From Paenibacillus woosongensis (GTDB lineage Bacteria > Bacillota > Bacilli > Paenibacillales > Paenibacillaceae), in NCBI RefSeq assembly GCF_030122845.1, contig NZ_CP126084.1, positions 4,526,001 through 4,590,000 on the forward strand: a stretch of 64,000 nt of DNA. The letters are read 5' to 3'. The first letter of the stretch is position 1. Each line of letters opens with the position of its first letter. Shown in pieces: positions 43,830 to 53,189 of this stretch. Below the pieces are notes generated by a model. The model did no database searches, was not told the DNA's origin, and saw only the letters and a program-made list of their open reading frames with translations. Both the position numbers and the translations under genes were made by a program.

Positions 43830-44902
43830 GACGGATTATCAAGCTAAGTGCGACATGGCATCCATGAAGGATTCGTGGGCAGGTTTCCAATTAAGCCATT
43901 TCCTGGGACGGTGGTTGATGAGGTTGACGGCATGAGCCAACTCCTTATCGGTTACCTCAGCAAAATCCTTACCCTTGGGAAAGAATTCCCGAAGAAGTCC
44001 GTTGCCGTTTTCATTAGAACCTCGTTGCTAGGAAGAATAGGGATCAGCAAAGTAGACAGATAGGGCATGAAAGGCTTCTAGCGCAGCATAGCAGGCAAAT
44101 TCCTTTCCACGATCAGCTGTAGCCGTAAGGAATGTCCCTTGTGGGAACTGTGAAACTGCAACACTAAAGGCAACCTCCATCGAATACGCTGTTCGGTCAG
44201 GCATCTTTATAGCTAAATATAGGCGTGTCTTTCGTTCTATGAACGTTGTAGCACAAGCACGACTCTTTCCTCTACTAGAGACAACCGTATCTAGCTCCCA
44301 GTGTCCGAATGTAGTTCGCTTCCTCACTACTTTGGGTCTTTCGCTAATTGTTTTGCCTACAAGGAAACGTCCACGTGTCTCTTGGGGCTTGCGGCGTTTC
44401 CCTTTATGCCGAAGCATTTTTACTTCACCCGCAGCAAGGCGTCCAGCATAAAGCCAACGATAGATCGTCTTGAAGCACACGAACGATTTCCCGTTCACTC
44501 ATCTATGCTCGGCGATTTGTTCGGGCGATCAAGTCTGCTCTAGGTTCTCTTCAGTTCGCTCGCTAACTCAGGCGTGAACCGACCCTTTGGCTTACAAGAA
44601 GTCCTCCGTTTCCTTATAAGCAGCCTGTGCAACTTCTGCTACGTAGGTTCCGTCCTTGCTTCCGCGCTTCTTTTCTCTAGCTATAGCAGAGTGGTGTCTC
44701 CCAAGATTTTTACCGATCTCGCGGTTAGTCCATCCCAAACGTAGGACTTCTATCTGACTACGTTCGACTATGCTAAAATGAGTGTAGTTCATGTTCTGAT
44801 TCTCCTTGTATAGGGGTGGTGTGGTAACTTCATTCTACACGAATCAGCCATGGACTATTTGTTATTCTCTTGGCACCTGTCGCACCCATATTACAATCCG
44901 TC
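43830..44902 (-). mobile_element. Degenerate IS30-family insertion sequence
   Basis: A 1073-bp element bounded by imperfect inverted repeats, GACGGATTATCAAGCTAAG at 43830 and GACGGATTGTAATATGGGTG on the opposite strand ending at 44902. Transposase pieces on the minus strand: start at 44792 (MNYTHFSIVERSQIEVLRLG), a middle piece from 44498 (GHWELDTVVSSRGKSRACAT, with catalytic acids), and the end around 43855-44020 (LAHAVNLINHRPRKWLNWK). A stop codon (TAG in place of a TGG) near 44030 and frameshifts between 44498 and 44592 make it inactive. Its left 206 bp recur inverted at 30686-30892. Confidence 0.87.
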
Positions 44903-45570
44903 GTTTGAAATAACGCTCAGAGTTCAAATCAAAAACTTTCGTTACCTCATCCACTCCGACGGCTTTGTCCCCATTTAATTCCTGGTGACACATGTACAAT
45001 GCTTTCTCATCCAGTAGGTGGATCAAGCTTGTAAACTGCTCTTTGGGTCGTTCTATTGCTAATTGTGCTATCTTAACAAGTTTTGTTTCCAATTCGTTAC
45101 CACCTCTGAGTGTGGGAATTGTGTCCTTTGTCAAAGTCTTCAGAGGTGCTTCGTTTTCTCCACCGCCATTACGCAGCTTCATCGATACTACTCAGCCATC
45201 TCTATCTCTCATTTGCTTCCCTTGCTTGGTTTTCGCTTGTACGGCATCCCCACTGATTCCAGGAAGAGAGAGGGTCTCCCGGGTTGCCGCTAATTCTCCG
45301 TTATAATGTGCCAAGCTCTTAGACTCCGGAGTGTCCATTCAAACTCACCATAACGCTTGAACGAATTTCGCCTTCTGTATGTGTAACTACATCGGCCTTT
45401 CTCGACTAATTTTTCAAGGCTCGATCACTTCAGCTAACGCTTTCGGCCCATTATTTTGCCGTTCTACGCTTAAGGCTACCCGTTTCCAAGAACTAGCTAC
45501 AGGACTGCTGGTTAGGCTTTATCCTGATGGGACTCCCGCCCACTAGAATAATGACCTTGCCCGGCCGCAC
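44903..45570 (-). mobile_element. Truncated group II intron
   Basis: On the minus strand, GTGCGG at 45570-45565 looks like an intron 5' end, followed by about 380 bases of GC-richer structured RNA sequence. The reverse-transcriptase/maturase N-terminus then starts near 45182 (KLRNGGGENEAPLKTLTKDT; LETKLVKIAQLAIERPKEQF; LNGDKAVGVDEVTK). The protein is cut after about 85 residues, near 44930, and the IS30 element begins at 44902. The catalytic YADD region and domains V-VI are missing, so the intron is dead. Confidence 0.8.
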
Positions 45571-45646
45571 TACACATAATTTAGGACTTGTTCTGCGCCA
45601 ACGGTAACGCTGGTCTTTTTTGCGTACCACTTCGTCGTCAGCACGT

Positions 45647-45675
45647 CCAAAAAACGGTTCTCCCGAGGGAGAACC
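45647..45675 (-). terminator. Terminator of the ABC ATPase-permease operon
   Basis: Stem GGTTCTCCC/GGGAGAACC with a tiny loop, followed on the minus strand by six U residues. It lies 19 bases after the permease stop. Confidence 0.87.
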
Positions 45676-45693
45676 AATCGTTGAAGCTGTTTA

Positions 45694-48279
45694 CTAATCC
45701 ATTTGAATGTTGGACTTCTTGGACTCAGAAACCATTCTAGCTTCTTTGCTTCCTAATAGGAACGATAAGATAAAAGTAAAAACCACAACACATATTACAA
45801 TATATATTTGTTCTCTTATTGCATTAAAAATGTAACCATGATCTATTTGTGAAAAGTAGAAAGTGATGAGCCACCCCGTGATAACTCCGATAACAATTCC
45901 TATCATGCCAAATAATCCACACTGAACGATAACAATCTTCCGAATTTGACCGTGGGTTGCGCTAATCATACAAAGTATAGACATTTCACGACGTTTAGTC
46001 AGGAGGATGGCCGATAGATGATTAGCCATCCCGCTCAGTCCCATTATGAGCAACAACACAAAAGTCGCTCCCAATATCAAAATGCGCTCGGACATTTGCT
46101 TTGACAGCTCCTGCAACTGAGTAGATTTGTCGCTCCAATTGATTTCGTCATATTTATTCGTTTGAAGCATCTTTATATGCTGATCTACAAGCGTTTTCTG
46201 GGTCGGATCGACGTATAGCATGACACTATGCACATTGGGTTGATCCAGTCCTGTGAGCGCAGAGTTGTTCCAATCCAAAAGCAGCAGTGAGTCTTCGTTT
46301 GCATACAACTGATCTAATACTGCTGCAATCGTAACCTTCATCTGGCGGTAAGGTTCTTTATAAACTAAAGGAACGATAGAAAATTCCAAAGTATCCCCCT
46401 TCCTAACACCCAACATTTCGGCGTAACGCGCTGTTATCATTACCGCATTTTGTGATTCGATCTCTTGTGGCAATTGCAGATCAAGTTCCTTAACGAGAGA
46501 ATGGATGTGAACCAGCTTATAGTTCGCCACTTCTCGTTTCAAAACAGGTTTATTGTGTTCATCTTTAAAAAATGGAGAAGGGGATGACTTTAAATTCAAC
46601 CATCTCTGATTGCTCTTTGAGAAATCATAATTATCCAGAATTAATGTCCGATTGACGCTAACCGCAATAGCCGTTTTCACACCTGGTATTCGTTGCAAAT
46701 CTTCTTGTATTTCCAACGGAACAGTGGAACGCATGCTTTTATTGCTCGATACTAAAATATCAGAGATGTAATTTGACTCTATTTGCTTCAACATGTTATC
46801 TCCAATCCATGTATAAATAGTGACAATCGGAATAGTCAATGTCATGGATAAACCAATGATAATAACAGCCAATGTACTTTGGGCTCGTTGGAAAATCAGA
46901 TTTTGAACAGCAATTTTGGATTCTATGCCTGCTACTCGTTCAAGGAGCGGGGACAATATGCGCAAAACAGGTGATATCCAAAAGGGAGTTAACATATAAA
47001 GGGAGCTGGAGATCATTAATCCTCCTACAACATAGAACAGAACATGCAAGGAACTTTCCTGATCCCCCCATCTGCCTATACCTGCGCAAAGAAGACTAAT
47101 CACCAATAACCCGACCGCTATCCATTTCTGAGTATTCCGAGGACGCAAATTTTCATCAAGTATCTCATTAAGGAATTCCATGGGCAGAACTTTTGAGGCT
47201 TTATGGGCAGGAATCAAGGAAGTTAAAAAAACAAATAAAGCGATGCTTATTGCAGTGACCGCAACGTACTTATATGAAATTGACACTGAAAATAATGGGA
47301 TCGCAAGATACCAGGCCATCCAGTTTATAGTTAACTTTGTTAATAATACACCCATAAGCGAGCCGAGAAATGACCCGATAATGGCAATCGCCAACCCCTC
47401 TATACAGACCATCAACTTCAATTGACTCGGACTTCCACCGATCATACGTAGAAGAGCTAACTCTTTTTTTCTCTGTTGTACAGTAATGTAGAAACTACTC
47501 AGCATCATAAAACCACTGGCGAACAAAACCATAATGCCTAATGCATATCCGATGACGAGAAAACTATTTAATTTTTCTCCCTCTTCATGGTTACCTACAA
47601 TATCCACATCCGGTATGGGATCTAAGTTATCCTTCACAAACCGCGAAAACCTTTGCTTATCATGATCTTTGACTAAATCTATCAATAGAAGATTAACTTT
47701 TACGTCGCTTCCTGCAATCTCTTGCAGGGATTGCAAATGAAAAATGGCATAGTCCGGCAACGGGCCGTCTGGTCCGTAAAGATCAGGGATAATTTCCTTT
47801 ACGACCCAGGGCTGTGAAGATGGAATAGACGGTATGGATGTTTTACCGTGTAATTCGACATCCCAACGTTCGGCAAGTCTCTCAGTTAACACAATTTCAT
47901 AGGGTTCCAGGGCTTGCGTAAATTTATAAGTCGATCTGGCAATTTCGGAATTATCAACCCCAACAACATAAAAATCAGGAGAGAGTCCAGGGATTTTAGG
48001 CGCTGCCAATATTTGCGCAAAACCTTGTACCATCGTACTGCTCGTAATTTGATCCATTTGTTCTGGGGTAAGCCCTTGTTCAGCAGTCCTATATCCCACC
48101 ATAATATCGGTATACCCAAATTGATCAAACTGTTGTTTTTTTATTGAAGCATGAAGCATCTGACTGAGCAGCACTACACTAGTTAAAAGAACCGTACCTA
48201 ACATTACGCCGATGAGCATATAGAGCATCCTGCTCTTTTTCGCAACAAGCATCTTCCAGGCTAGCATCAGAATAACCAT
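45694..48279 (-). CDS. FtsX/MacB-type ABC transporter permease
   Basis: An 861-residue membrane protein with the layout of duplicated FtsX-type permeases: one N-terminal helix (SRMLYMLIGVMLGTVLLTSV), an extracellular domain, a first block of three helices near 245-365, a linker, a second N-terminal-like helix near 465-490, another extracellular domain, and a last block near 745-850. ELALLRMIGGSPSQLKLM and MSILCMISATHGQIRKIVIV are the two coupling segments after each helix. Its start overlaps the ATPase stop in TGATG. Such transporters move lipoproteins, peptides or antibiotics by mechanotransmission; a role in peptide resistance or export is plausible given the exporter remnant upstream. Confidence 0.87.
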   Translation of the reverse strand: MVILMLAWKMLVAKKSRMLYMLIGVMLGTVLLTSVVLLSQMLHASIKKQQFDQFGYTDIMVGYRTAEQGLTPEQMDQITSSTMVQGFAQILAAPKIPGLSPDFYVVGVDNSEIARSTYKFTQALEPYEIVLTERLAERWDVELHGKTSIPSIPSSQPWVVKEIIPDLYGPDGPLPDYAIFHLQSLQEIAGSDVKVNLLLIDLVKDHDKQRFSRFVKDNLDPIPDVDIVGNHEEGEKLNSFLVIGYALGIMVLFASGFMMLSSFYITVQQRKKELALLRMIGGSPSQLKLMVCIEGLAIAIIGSFLGSLMGVLLTKLTINWMAWYLAIPLFSVSISYKYVAVTAISIALFVFLTSLIPAHKASKVLPMEFLNEILDENLRPRNTQKWIAVGLLVISLLCAGIGRWGDQESSLHVLFYVVGGLMISSSLYMLTPFWISPVLRILSPLLERVAGIESKIAVQNLIFQRAQSTLAVIIIGLSMTLTIPIVTIYTWIGDNMLKQIESNYISDILVSSNKSMRSTVPLEIQEDLQRIPGVKTAIAVSVNRTLILDNYDFSKSNQRWLNLKSSPSPFFKDEHNKPVLKREVANYKLVHIHSLVKELDLQLPQEIESQNAVMITARYAEMLGVRKGDTLEFSIVPLVYKEPYRQMKVTIAAVLDQLYANEDSLLLLDWNNSALTGLDQPNVHSVMLYVDPTQKTLVDQHIKMLQTNKYDEINWSDKSTQLQELSKQMSERILILGATFVLLLIMGLSGMANHLSAILLTKRREMSILCMISATHGQIRKIVIVQCGLFGMIGIVIGVITGWLITFYFSQIDHGYIFNAIREQIYIVICVVVFTFILSFLLGSKEARMVSESKKSNIQMD

Positions 48280-49046
48280 CAGATATCAACCCTTCCTTGC
48301 GATGCAAGTTGAAGATCGACGATAACCGACACCCGTTTATTGTGGTCACATGCCTTATCATTAGCATGATCAAGAACCAGTTTGCCATCGTGTAAAAAAA
48401 TGACCCGATCCGCGTGAGCGGCCACTTGAGGATCGTGAGTAACTAACAGAATGGTCTGATTACGATGTTTCTGAAGTTGAACCAGCAAAGACAAAATATG
48501 AGTGGTCGTTACCGAATCCAAATTTCCTGTTGGTTCGTCAGCAAGCAATAGGCAAGGATTTTGCACGAGGGCTCTCGCGATCGCGACACGTTGCTGCTCC
48601 CCACCCGATAAAGTGTGAGGATATTGTTTTCTTTTGTTAAACAAACCTACTTTCTCAAGCAGATCTCTCGCTTTATCGTAAGCCTCTTTCTTCTTCACGC
48701 CTGCCAGCAACAAGGGCATGGCAACATTGTCTTCGGCATTAATTGAGGCAATGAGATTAAAAAACTGGAATATGAATCCAACCTTTTCTCTTCGGTATTG
48801 TGTAGCATATGGTTCAACGGAAATATCTTGCAAAGATTGACCATCGACTCGTATATTACCTTCCGACGGTTCAATCAATGCTCCGACAAGTTGTAGTAAG
48901 GTTGTTTTACCAGAGCCGCTTTTCCCCATGACGACAATGAATTCTCCACGTGATACAGCTAGGTTAATATCCTTAATGACATATGTCATTTCCGAATGCG
49001 TTGTATAGAATTTGCTGAGATTTTCTATTTCCAGAATCACAGTCAA
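48279..49046 (-). CDS. LolD/MacB-type ABC transporter ATPase
   Basis: A 256-residue ATPase that drives the adjacent permease. Walker A is [19 protein letters not shown], the signature [20 protein letters not shown], Walker [15 protein letters not shown], and the H-loop LLVTHDP. The frame opens 13 codons upstream at 49085, but the TTG at 49046 has GAGGCG six bases before it and overlaps the stop of the upstream exporter remnant as TTGA, so translational coupling supports it. The C-terminal 40 residues extend past the core. Confidence 0.88.
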   Translation of the reverse strand: MTVILEIENLSKFYTTHSEMTYVIKDINLAVSRGEFIVVMGKSGSGKTTLLQLVGALIEPSEGNIRVDGQSLQDISVEPYATQYRREKVGFIFQFFNLIASINAEDNVAMPLLLAGVKKKEAYDKARDLLEKVGLFNKRKQYPHTLSGGEQQRVAIARALVQNPCLLLADEPTGNLDSVTTTHILSLLVQLQKHRNQTILLVTHDPQVAAHADRVIFLHDGKLVLDHANDKACDHNKRVSVIVDLQLASQGRVDI

Positions 49047-49206
49047 AGTGCTCGCCTCGATTCGAATTCGGTGTCTTGATACCATTGCGATTGGGTGCGG
49101 TACATTTTAGCATACTCCCCGTTTAACGAAAGCAATTCTTTATGGTTGCCAATTTCAATTATTTCACCTTGTTTCATAACTATTATACGATCGCATAATC
49201 TCTCAT
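49043..49206 (-). pseudogene. C-terminal relic of an ABC exporter
   Basis: The minus strand encodes NERLCDRIIVMKQGEIIEIG, NHKELLSLNGEYAKMYRTQ and ends EFESRRAL with the TGA shared with the ATPase TTG start. This is the D-loop-downstream end of a half-size exporter (MsbA/lantibiotic type). No Walker A, signature or membrane part is found upstream, and the frame breaks at about 49206. The 49240-49530 stretch beyond it holds nothing I recognise. Confidence 0.7.
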
Positions 49207-49530
49207 TTCTATCGCCTACGAAATTCAGCAGAAGTCCTCAAAGCAAATATGACATAAAGAGCCTCTTAAAAAAGGTAGTATGTACATATACTAGCAAATG
49301 CTTACATTTTTGTGTACCTTTTACGGGATCTTTTTGACTAGTTTTAATTTCGCATTAATCGCACTTACCATAGAAAATTTCAGCCTGACCGCCAATCATA
49401 AGATTTATTGTTTTTTCACTTATGGCTGCGAATTTTGCTTGTAACTCCTGACTATATTTTGTTGATTTTATTGAGTTTGCCGCGGCACAGATAAACACGA
49501 AAAATTTGGCATCCATTTTCGGCCCAGGTT

Positions 49531-49580
49531 AATAAAATAGAGCCACCCCGATTTGAGGTGGCTCTCCCGTCCATTTTATT
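49531..49580 (-). terminator. Extended hairpin, probable terminator
   Basis: Arms AGCCACC and GGTGGCT, extended by an outer AATAAAAT/ATTTTATT pairing, lie about 110 bases after the DUF998-like gene's stop. Likely the transcript end of that minus-strand unit. Confidence 0.6.
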
Positions 49581-49688
49581 ATTGATCTAAGGTTTTCGTC
49601 CCTCACTAGCGAACAACTGAGCAATTTGTAATTGATCCGTATTTATGTTTTGCGGGTTGTTTTCATGAGCACCGATAAAATATGCGCT

Positions 49689-50525
49689 CTACAAACTCTG
49701 CTTACGAAGTTTCAGCGCGTGCAATCCGACGATCAAATGCCAGCCAAGATCGGCTGCAATCAAGAGTCGGCCGAACAGACCTGCCAGAACATCTGGACCA
49801 AACTGGCCATCTTGCGGGATTTGAAGTACGAATACAATCATGGCGACGAGTGTAATGCCGGTGCTCACAAACAGCCGTCCCCGTATCGGTCTCCAGGCGT
49901 TGCTGCGAGCCAGCGAAAGGCTGAGCAACAATGCTGCAACAGGTGTATAATCGAGCATGGCGCCAATGGAATGCATCTTGCCGCTGAACGTCGCATCGAC
50001 CGGACTCACTGATATTGGATCGGTGACGAAGACGGCCGCAATCAAGACGCCGACTGCACTTATGCCAAGGATCCCCAGCCCAATGTATCCCGTGATGGTT
50101 CGAATTTGCGGCAAAATTGTTATTGCGACGCTAATCTGTGCAGCAGCCAACAATCCGAATGCAAGCTGCATCATCCATCCGAAGCTGCCGAGCGCATATT
50201 CACTTATAAAGCGCCACGTCGGGTCGAATTCCGGCTGCAGTAGATGGAGACTGCAAAGGATCAGAAAGAATAATGTCCCTGAAAGGACGGAAACCTGCGC
50301 CCATCTGGAAGCAGTCGCTGAAACTGGTTTTGCAACGAGTAACGGTTTAGCCAATTTCGTTCCCCCCCCCATAGTCAAGACTGTTGTCATCGACGATGCA
50401 TATCCGCCTTCCATCCACCCATATGTTACCGTCCCTTCAGCACCGCCACTGATATGCCAGGCGCCGACCAAACGGCCCAACGTTTGAAGATCGTTCATCA
50501 TCGCATTCTCCTCGTATGAACCCAT
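49689..50525 (-). CDS. DUF998-like membrane protein with a foreign N-terminal remnant
   Basis: A 278-residue predicted membrane protein. From about residue 60 it resembles DUF998 proteins, with TWRFISEYALGSFGWMMQLA after the first helix and about six hydrophobic helices in all. Residues 11-45 (LQTLGRLVGAWHISGGAEGT, then VTYGWMEGG) look instead like the start of a DUF1579/SnoaL-like soluble protein, cut short. The join is near a run of eight C residues at 50363-50371. Either an internal deletion fused two genes or the true start is internal, for example the TTG of LAKPLLVAKP. No known function; one base from the next gene's stop. Confidence 0.65.
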   Translation of the reverse strand: MGSYEENAMMNDLQTLGRLVGAWHISGGAEGTVTYGWMEGGYASSMTTVLTMGGGTKLAKPLLVAKPVSATASRWAQVSVLSGTLFFLILCSLHLLQPEFDPTWRFISEYALGSFGWMMQLAFGLLAAAQISVAITILPQIRTITGYIGLGILGISAVGVLIAAVFVTDPISVSPVDATFSGKMHSIGAMLDYTPVAALLLSLSLARSNAWRPIRGRLFVSTGITLVAMIVFVLQIPQDGQFGPDVLAGLFGRLLIAADLGWHLIVGLHALKLRKQSL

Positions 50526-51322
50526 TTACAGACCGAATTCGGCGATAGCCTTGGCCAGGACTTCTGGCGCCATCACAACGGCGGAATGATCTTGACCAGG
50601 CAGCGTATGTATACCAGCCTGAGGTAACCGTTCAGCAAGTGCACTAGCTGCGTCATGAAGGAACGGTTCACTGTTCTCGCCAACGATGATTATCGTGGAG
50701 GCTTTCACAACCCATCTATCGGCCGGCAGCGGCTTGCCTGACTGTGTGTTCCCCATAATCAGGCCGTCATACGCCAGTGTGTGTGAGAGCTGCTCCATTT
50801 TTTGCCATGATGGGTCGGCTTTCATATAGTCGATAAATTCCCCCGGAATGCCGAGAGCCTCGGATGCAAAATACTCGACTGCTTCGGTCCGTTTGCCGAC
50901 TTCGATCAACCTATTCAAATGCTCAACGTATTCTGCAGGCACTCGCTTTCTGCTGTCATTGATGATGAACGGCGGTTCATATAGATACAGTTTTGTAACT
51001 TGATCTCCCAATTGGCTTGCCGCCTCAAGAGCTAATACCGCGCCGGACGAACTTCCGAACAGGCGGGCTTGGCCGCCTGCGACTTGAACCAATGCCTCGA
51101 TATCTTCCACTTCTCGCTGAACGGCATATGGCGCATTACCGTGCTGTGACCACGTCCGCGGCGATCGTAATTATAGACTGTGAAATGAGCGGCCAGCTGC
51201 TCGGCTAACTGAGCGGCATCATGATGGTCGGCAGCTGCGGATGATACGAGAATTAGCGTCGGACCCGTTCCTTGCTTTTCATAAGCGATCTTTGTTCCAT
51301 CTTTTGAAATAACTGAGTTCAT
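50526..51322 (-). pseudogene. Frameshifted alpha/beta hydrolase
   Basis: The N-terminal frame (MNSVISKDGTKIAYEKQGTG; LILVSSAAADHHD; NYDRRGRGHS) breaks at about 51145. The second frame picks up as GNAPYAVQREVEDIEALVQV, LFGSSSGAVLALEAAS (nucleophile elbow GSSSG), and continues to the LPGQDHSAVVMAPEVLA histidine segment and the stop. A small indel thus splits an otherwise intact hydrolase of about 265 residues. A sequencing error cannot be excluded. Confidence 0.8.
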
Positions 51323-51397
51323 ATGTCCTCCCATGAAATTTTCTAAGTATTGTTCAAGTCGATCATAGGCATCGGTGAATCCCGACGCTCCCGATCC

Positions 51398-51529
51398 TTA
51401 TGAATGGTTGTTTTTCTTCTCATCGACATCCATCCTTTTTAGGTCATGTTCCAGTGCATCAAGCCGCTCGTTCCAGATTTCCCGGCAGTTCAGCATGTAG
51501 CCCACTATAAAACGGTTGATTGCTGTCAT
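51398..51529 (-). CDS. Small 43-residue protein coupled to the ArsR gene
   Basis: An ATG at 51529 follows a strong AAGGAGG site four bases upstream and overlaps the ArsR stop as ATGA. The product, beginning MTAINRFIVGYMLNCREIW and continuing NERLDALEHDLKRMD, is short and helical. Its middle resembles the C-terminal tail of the ArsR protein itself (SILWEERLDNFEDYML), so it may be a partner peptide or an echo of a duplicated tail. Function unknown. Confidence 0.55.
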   Translation of the reverse strand: MTAINRFIVGYMLNCREIWNERLDALEHDLKRMDVDEKKNNHS

Positions 51530-51861
51530 AAATCCTCCTTCTTTTTGTAGTCGAGCATATAGTCCTCGAAATTGTCGAGACGTTCTTCCCACAGGATGCT
51601 GAAGGAATCAAACCATTCGTCCAGTTCCTTGAAAGGAGCGGCTTCAAGGCTATATATTCGCTGCTGTGCCTTACTGCGGGCTTTCACCAGCCCGGCCTCG
51701 CCCAATATGCGCAAATGGCGAGACACATGCGGCTGGCTAATACCTAGGGCTTGAACGATTTCCCCCACCGAGCGCGGTCTTTGTTTTAACAGTTCAACAA
51801 TTTTAAACCGATTCGGCTCGGCGAGCGTAAGTAATGTTAACTGCATAGCTGATGTATTCAT
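51526..51861 (-). CDS. ArsR/SmtB family transcriptional regulator
   Basis: A 111-residue winged-helix repressor. LAEPNRFKIVELLKQRPRSV and GEIVQALGISQPHVSRHLRI form the helix-turn-helix, and LVKARSKAQQRIYSLEA the wing. No metal-binding cysteines are visible, so it belongs to the non-metal subgroup often found next to SRPBCC-domain genes. The start codon lacks a clear ribosome site; a GTG at 51876 is an alternative. An ATATAC-ACTTAG-GTATAT inverted repeat at 51869-51886 overlaps the start region and may be its own operator. Confidence 0.82.
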   Translation of the reverse strand: MNTSAMQLTLLTLAEPNRFKIVELLKQRPRSVGEIVQALGISQPHVSRHLRILGEAGLVKARSKAQQRIYSLEAAPFKELDEWFDSFSILWEERLDNFEDYMLDYKKKEDL

Positions 51862-52178
51862 GTTTATAATATACACTTAGGTATATATATACATTAATAT
51901 ATATTAGGGAAATATTTCCCTCCTAAGTTATTTTCTTTAACAGAAATATTCAGTCCCCGCCTGGCACCGTCAAATTAGCATTGTTATCGCTTCTTCATCC
52001 GCTGACAAGAACTTTGCAACTTCATTTATTGTTGCGTCTGAAGAGATGATTTCGATACCGGTTACGATATGCTATATTTCCAAGCCAAAAAAAGAGCAGA
52101 GTGTTTATAACTGCCCCTTTGCCGGCCATTTTTGCTCTCGTAGAAAACCTAGAGGTAAGAAACCTCAGGTATTTTCCT

Positions 52179-52454
52179 CTACGCCTCTATTGGCCAATCT
52201 TTATATTTTTCTATTGCTTGAGCAATGATCGCATTCGTCGGGAACCGCAATTGCTTGCCTTTTTTCTTCTCCCGAATAAGCACCATTTTCATGGCATTGC
52301 TGACCTTTGCCACGACATCAGCACGATGCGGACTCGTCCAGTTGATTTGAAATCCCTTCTTCATTGCCGCGACCACTTTGCGAATCAAGCCTGAAATGAA
52401 CTCATTGGAAGAGGCATCATTACCCCTTATTCTCGCCGCCGACGATTTATACAT
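52179..52454 (-). CDS. Small protein resembling a type I restriction HsdR C-terminus
   Basis: A 91-residue reading frame whose ATG overlaps the stop of the XRE remnant as TAATG. The part FQINWTSPHRADVVAKVSNA and FPTNAIIAQAIEKYKDWPI resembles the helical C-terminal end of HsdR (DUF3387-like), without the nuclease or helicase domains. It could be a decayed HsdR fragment or a small independent gene coupled to the regulator. The 51877-52178 stretch between it and ArsR has nothing else I recognise. Confidence 0.4.
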   Translation of the reverse strand: MYKSSAARIRGNDASSNEFISGLIRKVVAAMKKGFQINWTSPHRADVVAKVSNAMKMVLIREKKKGKQLRFPTNAIIAQAIEKYKDWPIEA

Positions 52455-52815
52455 TATGGAATGTATTTTTTTAGTGATCTTAAATTTATTTTCACTCGTA
52501 TAAATTCAATTATTCCGTTCTTGTCATAATCATCAAGATTTCTAAAACCATCAATCAGCCTTTTTTCGAACTCATCTTCATATATTGTCCCATCTTCGTC
52601 AGCCACACCGGTTAATAACCAGTTTAGGTTTACATTATAATGTGTTCGGATTGAGATAAGCGTTTCGCAGAAGGATTAATATTCCCCATTTCAATTTCAC
52701 TCAGATTTCCTTGAGAAATGCCTATACCTTTTGCAAACTGAATTTGGTTTAAATTATTCTCTTTACGGATACATCTTGTTCTATGTTCAATGTCACTCAA
52801 TAATTTCACAACCAA
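52454..52815 (-). pseudogene. Frameshifted XRE-family regulator
   Basis: The first frame starts near 52815 (VVKLLSDIEHRTRCIRKENN) and has a helix-turn-helix, IQFAKGIGISQGNLSEIEMG. It is broken after INPSA near 52665. A one-base shift restores TLISIRTHYNVNLNWLLTG and EDEFEKRLIDGFRNLDDYD to the stop at 52454. The whole protein would resemble the XRE regulator at 63508 (NVNAMWLLFG), so the two probably derive from the same Tn7-like family of elements. Confidence 0.75.
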
Positions 52816-52850
52816 TCGTAAATTCCCGTGTACATTTATTCACACAAATT

Positions 52851-52884
52851 AAAAGGAGCCCGAATCTTTCCCCGGGCTCCCTTC
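52851..52884. terminator. Hairpin beside the right end of an older Tn7-like element
   Basis: Stem GGAGCCCG/CGGGCTCC with an A run on its left. It sits just inside the right-end repeats at 52889-52955, as the hairpin at 63879-63912 sits just inside the array at 63922, so the arrangement appears conserved between the two elements. Confidence 0.6.
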
Positions 52885-52888
52885 AGAT

Positions 52889-52955
52889 GTTCAATCATCA
52901 TGCATTTCGGTTCACAACATCTTTTACTGGTTCACGACTTTTTTATCACCAGACA
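52889..52955 (+). mobile_element. Right end of a resident Tn7-like element
   Basis: Consecutive 20-bp units, a degenerate one at 52889-52909, GTTCACAACATCTTTTACTG at 52910-52929 and GTTCACGACTTTTTTATCAC at 52930-52949, end in CAGACA at 52955. This matches a Tn7-type right end with adjoining transposase-binding sites and a terminal ACA. The element extends leftwards; its left end was not found, and the XRE and HsdR-like remnants at 52179-52815 are probably its decayed contents. Confidence 0.65.
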
Positions 52956-52960
52956 TCATA

Positions 52961-53087
52961 TGTTAGGTGATAAAAAAGTCGTGAACCAACATAGTTGATT
53001 TTATTGGGATTGCTGCACCATATGATAATTACGAAAAAAAGAAAGTGTGGAACCACGGAAAACAACCACCTAAAGAAAGTTGGAAAC
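52961..53087. repeat. Tn7-like left end with three spaced binding-site-like repeats
   Basis: Three sites resembling the reverse complement of the right-end unit lie at about 52966-52985 (ending GTCGTGAAC), 53034-53053 (AAAAAAAGAAAGTGTGGAAC) and 53068-53087 (ending AGTTGGAAAC). Three separated sites at one end and a tandem array at the other is the known arrangement of TnsB sites in Tn7. The first site forms a perfect 23-bp inverted repeat with the neighbouring element's right end, around the central AGACATCATATGTTA. Confidence 0.65.
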
Positions 53088-53189
53088 TGTAGGCTCTGCC
53101 TAAATCAATGTTCCTTTGGATATTTAAATGTTTCATTCAATTTCCTCTTTAAACGTACAGGATTTATACACTTTATGAGCTATATTTAT

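Noticed and set aside
30686-44902. An intact, active composite transposon
   Set aside because: The left IS30 copy is only 207 bp, the right one has a stop codon and frameshifts, and no matching target duplication flanks the pair.
49095-49337. Plus-strand small gene
   Set aside because: It lies antisense to the ABC exporter relic and has no ribosome site or family.
52910-52985. Rho-independent terminator made by the perfect 23-bp inverted repeat
   Set aside because: It could fold as a hairpin, but the pairing is explained by two facing transposon ends with a 5-bp gap, and no gene ends there.
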